A DNA stretch of 64,000 bases from Ferroplasma acidiphilum (GTDB lineage Archaea > Thermoplasmatota > Thermoplasmata > Thermoplasmatales > Thermoplasmataceae): NCBI RefSeq assembly GCF_002078355.1, contig NZ_CP015363.1, positions 682,001 to 746,000 of the forward strand. Direction: 5' to 3'. The position numbers and the translations under genes were made by a program. The notes below the pieces were generated by a model. That model was not told where the DNA came from, ran no database searches, and saw only the letters and a list, made by a program, of their open reading frames with translations. Shown in pieces: positions 62,032-64,000 of the stretch (position 1 is the stretch's first letter; every line of letters starts with the position of its first letter).

Positions 62032-63225
62032 ATGGAACTGGTTAAAGCATCAGATAGGGAATTTATAGTTGCAGTTGCACAGAGACTATTAGCCATTACA
62101 TCTATTTCACCACAATCCGGTGGAGAAGGAGAGCTTAAAAAATCTCTGGAATTAAAAAAAATCCTGAACGAACTTGGCTATGACAGTTATAACGAGTATA
62201 ATACCACGGACAATACCGGGACAATAAGGCCGAATATTGTATTAAAATTAGGGAGTTCCAGTAAAACCTTATGGGTCATATGCCATATGGACACTGTTCC
62301 TGTGGGGGATATATCACTCTGGAAGCATGAGCCTTTTAAGGCTACCATAGAAGGAGATAAAATTTATGGTAGGGGGTCAGAAGATAATGGCCAATCAATA
62401 TTTACCATGCTTCTTTTGCTCAAGCATATTAAAAGAGAGCAAATGAAAATGAACCTTAACGTAGCATTCGTATCGGATGAGGAAACAGGAAATGATTACG
62501 GAATTAAATACCTTATCTCGAAAGGCATATTCGCTAAAGATGATCTTATTATCGTTCCTGACGCAGGAACAGAGGGCGGCTTTATTATAGAAACAGCAGA
62601 GAAATCCACCATGCAGTTAAAGTTTGAAATAAATGGCATTCAGGGCCATGCCAGCATGCCTGAAAATTCATTGAATGCCTTCCGTGTAGCGTGCAAATTC
62701 ATAGACCTGATGGATTTCAACCTGCATGATCAGTTCGGGAAGACAAATAAATTGTTCGTGCCGCCATATTCCACATTTGAACCAACAAAGCACGAACAGA
62801 ATATTGAAAACATTAACACTATACCGGGCAGGGATGTTTTTTACTGGGATTTTAGAATACTTCCCCAGTACCCTGCAGACGAAATATTAAAAAGCATAGA
62901 TGGTCTCATAGAGAAATTTTCCAAAACATCCGGTGCCAAAATTAAATACACTGTTATTGACAGGGTTGATGCACCGGATCCAACACCTGATGGTGCTGAG
63001 ATAGTAGTATTGTTAAAAAAGGCAATAAAATCTGTTATCGGGAAAGATGCCTTTACGGTAGGAATTGGTGGTGAGACATTTGCATCTTTTTTAAGGGGAA
63101 AGGGGTTTTCTGTTGCCGTATGGTCAACCACCGTAATTGAGAGTGCGCACATGCCGGATGAATACTGCCTTATACCACATATATTGCAGGATATTGAGGT
63201 CTACAAATATATTCTTTATAATTAA
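62032..63225 (+). CDS. M20-family peptidase/deacylase (ArgE/DapE-like)
   Basis: A 397-residue dizinc aminoacylase-type hydrolase. Metal and catalytic residues are His and Asp in WVICHMDTVPVGD, the GRGSEDNGQS bridging Asp, the catalytic Glu pair in FVSDEETGNDYG, Asp in IVPDAGTEGG and the distal His in ESAHMPDEY. The dimerisation domain is present (NGIQGHASMPENSLNAFR, about 199-216). Relatives include succinyl-diaminopimelate desuccinylase, acetylornithine deacetylase and peptidases; archaea of this group need lysine or arginine processing less clearly, so the substrate is left open. Confidence 0.88.
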   Translation: MELVKASDREFIVAVAQRLLAITSISPQSGGEGELKKSLELKKILNELGYDSYNEYNTTDNTGTIRPNIVLKLGSSSKTLWVICHMDTVPVGDISLWKHEPFKATIEGDKIYGRGSEDNGQSIFTMLLLLKHIKREQMKMNLNVAFVSDEETGNDYGIKYLISKGIFAKDDLIIVPDAGTEGGFIIETAEKSTMQLKFEINGIQGHASMPENSLNAFRVACKFIDLMDFNLHDQFGKTNKLFVPPYSTFEPTKHEQNIENINTIPGRDVFYWDFRILPQYPADEILKSIDGLIEKFSKTSGAKIKYTVIDRVDAPDPTPDGAEIVVLLKKAIKSVIGKDAFTVGIGGETFASFLRGKGFSVAVWSTTVIESAHMPDEYCLIPHILQDIEVYKYILYN

Positions 63226-63277
63226 TAAGTTATTTTTTTAATTCCATCATGAAAATATAGTTAATAGATTTTAACTT

Positions 63278-64000
63278 TTATTGAAATATATCCTGTATAC
63301 TCAATGTCTTATGTTCAGAAACCAGGCTAACGTCCTTCAGTATGTTTCCTGTTAGTATGGATGCCACTGTATCTCCCCTGCTTATTATTCCAGATTCCTT
63401 CAGTTTTTTTACACCGGCTACAGATGCAGCGGAAGCCGGTTCACACCCGATTCCCGACCTGTCTATTTCTCTTTTTGCTTCCATTATCTGTTCATCCGTA
63501 ACCTTTTCAACTATTCCCTTTGTAAATTCTATGGCCCTTTTAGCTTTTTTGTAATTTACCGGATTTCCAATTTTAATTGCACTTGCTATGGTTTCTGCCT
63601 TAACCGGATGAATAGTGTCTTCTTTTCCATTGATATAATCATAAAATGGTGACGCGCCTGAAGCCTGGATTGCAACAAGCTTTGGCACATAGTCTATAAC
63701 TCCGAGGGCTCTAAGGTCCATGAGGGCTTTGCCAAATGCAGATGTATTCCCGAGGTTTCCGGCAGGGAACGTTATAAAATCCGGTTTAATCTTTTCCATG
63801 ATCTCGTATATTATTGTTTTTTGCCCCTCTATTCTCCATGGATTTAATGAATTGAGAATATAAAAATCATTCCGTTTAGCTATAGCTTTCTTCACATTCT
63901 CCATGGCGGTGTCAAAATCACCTTCAATATCCACTATGTTTGCACCGTATGCAATAGCCTGGAATAATTTATTTGCCGAGACATTTTTGCCAGGAATCAT
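63278..64000 (-). CDS. thrC: Threonine synthase, C-terminal two thirds (cut by window edge)
   Basis: Threonine synthase converts O-phosphohomoserine to threonine with PLP. The reverse frame is open to the window edge, so the N-terminus and the PLP-binding Lys lie outside; 240 residues of roughly 400 are seen. Recognised parts are LNPWRIEGQKTIIYEI, the phosphate-binding loop PAGNLGNTSAF, GCEPASAASVAGVKKL and the ending VASILTGNILKD. The M at 63998-64000 is internal, not a start. It converges with the M20 gene. Confidence 0.9.
   Translation of the reverse strand: MIPGKNVSANKLFQAIAYGANIVDIEGDFDTAMENVKKAIAKRNDFYILNSLNPWRIEGQKTIIYEIMEKIKPDFITFPAGNLGNTSAFGKALMDLRALGVIDYVPKLVAIQASGASPFYDYINGKEDTIHPVKAETIASAIKIGNPVNYKKAKRAIEFTKGIVEKVTDEQIMEAKREIDRSGIGCEPASAASVAGVKKLKESGIISRGDTVASILTGNILKDVSLVSEHKTLSIQDIFQ

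Noticed and set aside
1-64000. CRISPR array or cas genes
   Set aside because: No regularly spaced repeats and no Cas protein signatures were seen; TnpB is the only RNA-guided nuclease and belongs to a transposon.

Overview
The window reads as chromosome of an acidophilic, wall-less archaeon of the order Thermoplasmatales. A Ferroplasma or Acidiplasma relative is my best guess, made from sequence character only. The DNA is AT-rich, and ATA, AGA and AGG codons are common. Most first genes lie about 25 bases downstream of an archaeal TATA box with no room for a leader. Gene content fits: a three-gene set for the archaeosine precursor, PdxS/PdxT, a mevalonate-family GHMP decarboxylase, a CYP119-sized P450, a BmGlcDH-like glucose dehydrogenase, and a large secreted protein crowded with N-glycosylation sequons. 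No rRNA operon, CRISPR array or prophage was seen. There is one tRNA, Arg(TCG).

Layout. 1-6.6 kb: housekeeping genes (malate dehydrogenase, pdxST, queE-folE-queD, an XdhC-type molybdoenzyme chaperone, a nucleoside phosphorylase). 6.6-24.9 kb: an accessory stretch bounded by two same-orientation copies of one IS5-family element (1040 and 1041 bp, 9-bp target duplications). It holds a surface protein, a sugar-use cluster (MFS sugar porter, glucose dehydrogenase, aldose epimerase), an IS4-like element, a molybdopterin hydroxylase large subunit and a glycosyltransferase. The sugar porter is broken twice, by a one-base frameshift and by a TnpB-only IS200/IS605-type element. 25-37 kb: MsrA, a CoA-transferase, an aldo/keto reductase, two more glycosyltransferases, an IS481-like element, a benzoylformate-decarboxylase-like enzyme, M20 and M19 hydrolases, a CBS protein and two 3-hydroxyacyl-CoA dehydrogenases (one at 13 kb). 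37-45 kb: moaC-moaB, a FkbM-like methyltransferase, a GmhB-like phosphatase, a divergent pair of an Hsp70 paralogue and an unrecognised protein with a decayed P-loop, the mevalonate-family decarboxylase, a nitrilase-fold amidase and a MocA-like nucleotidyltransferase. 45-64 kb: two translationally coupled MutS-like ATPases, a drug-type MFS with a divergent regulator, a TPR protein, an FAD oxidoreductase, DJ-1/PfpI, a T2 asparaginase, an orphan VapB antitoxin relic, a heptose-7-phosphate kinase, a 14-helix MFS, the tRNA, a P450, sfsA, an M20 peptidase and the edge-truncated threonine synthase.

How genes combine. The molybdopterin hydroxylase (20 kb) has its likely helpers scattered through the window: xdhC (4.9 kb), moaCB (37 kb) and mocA (44.8 kb). 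Three glycosyltransferases, the heptose kinase, the heptose-bisphosphate-type phosphatase and the FkbM-type methyltransferase suggest surface glycan synthesis, matching the heavily sequon-bearing surface protein. The glucose dehydrogenase and epimerase fit a non-phosphorylated Entner-Doudoroff route, but the porter beside them is inactivated.

Most worth a second look: the Hsp70 paralogue paired with a protein of degenerate Walker motifs; the coupled MutS-like pair lacking a mismatch-recognition domain; the TnpB element with a right-end hairpin over its stop codon and a TTGA-flanked insertion in the transporter; a perfect hairpin before both copies of the IS5-family transposase that could mask its ribosome-binding site; and an antitoxin relic without a toxin.
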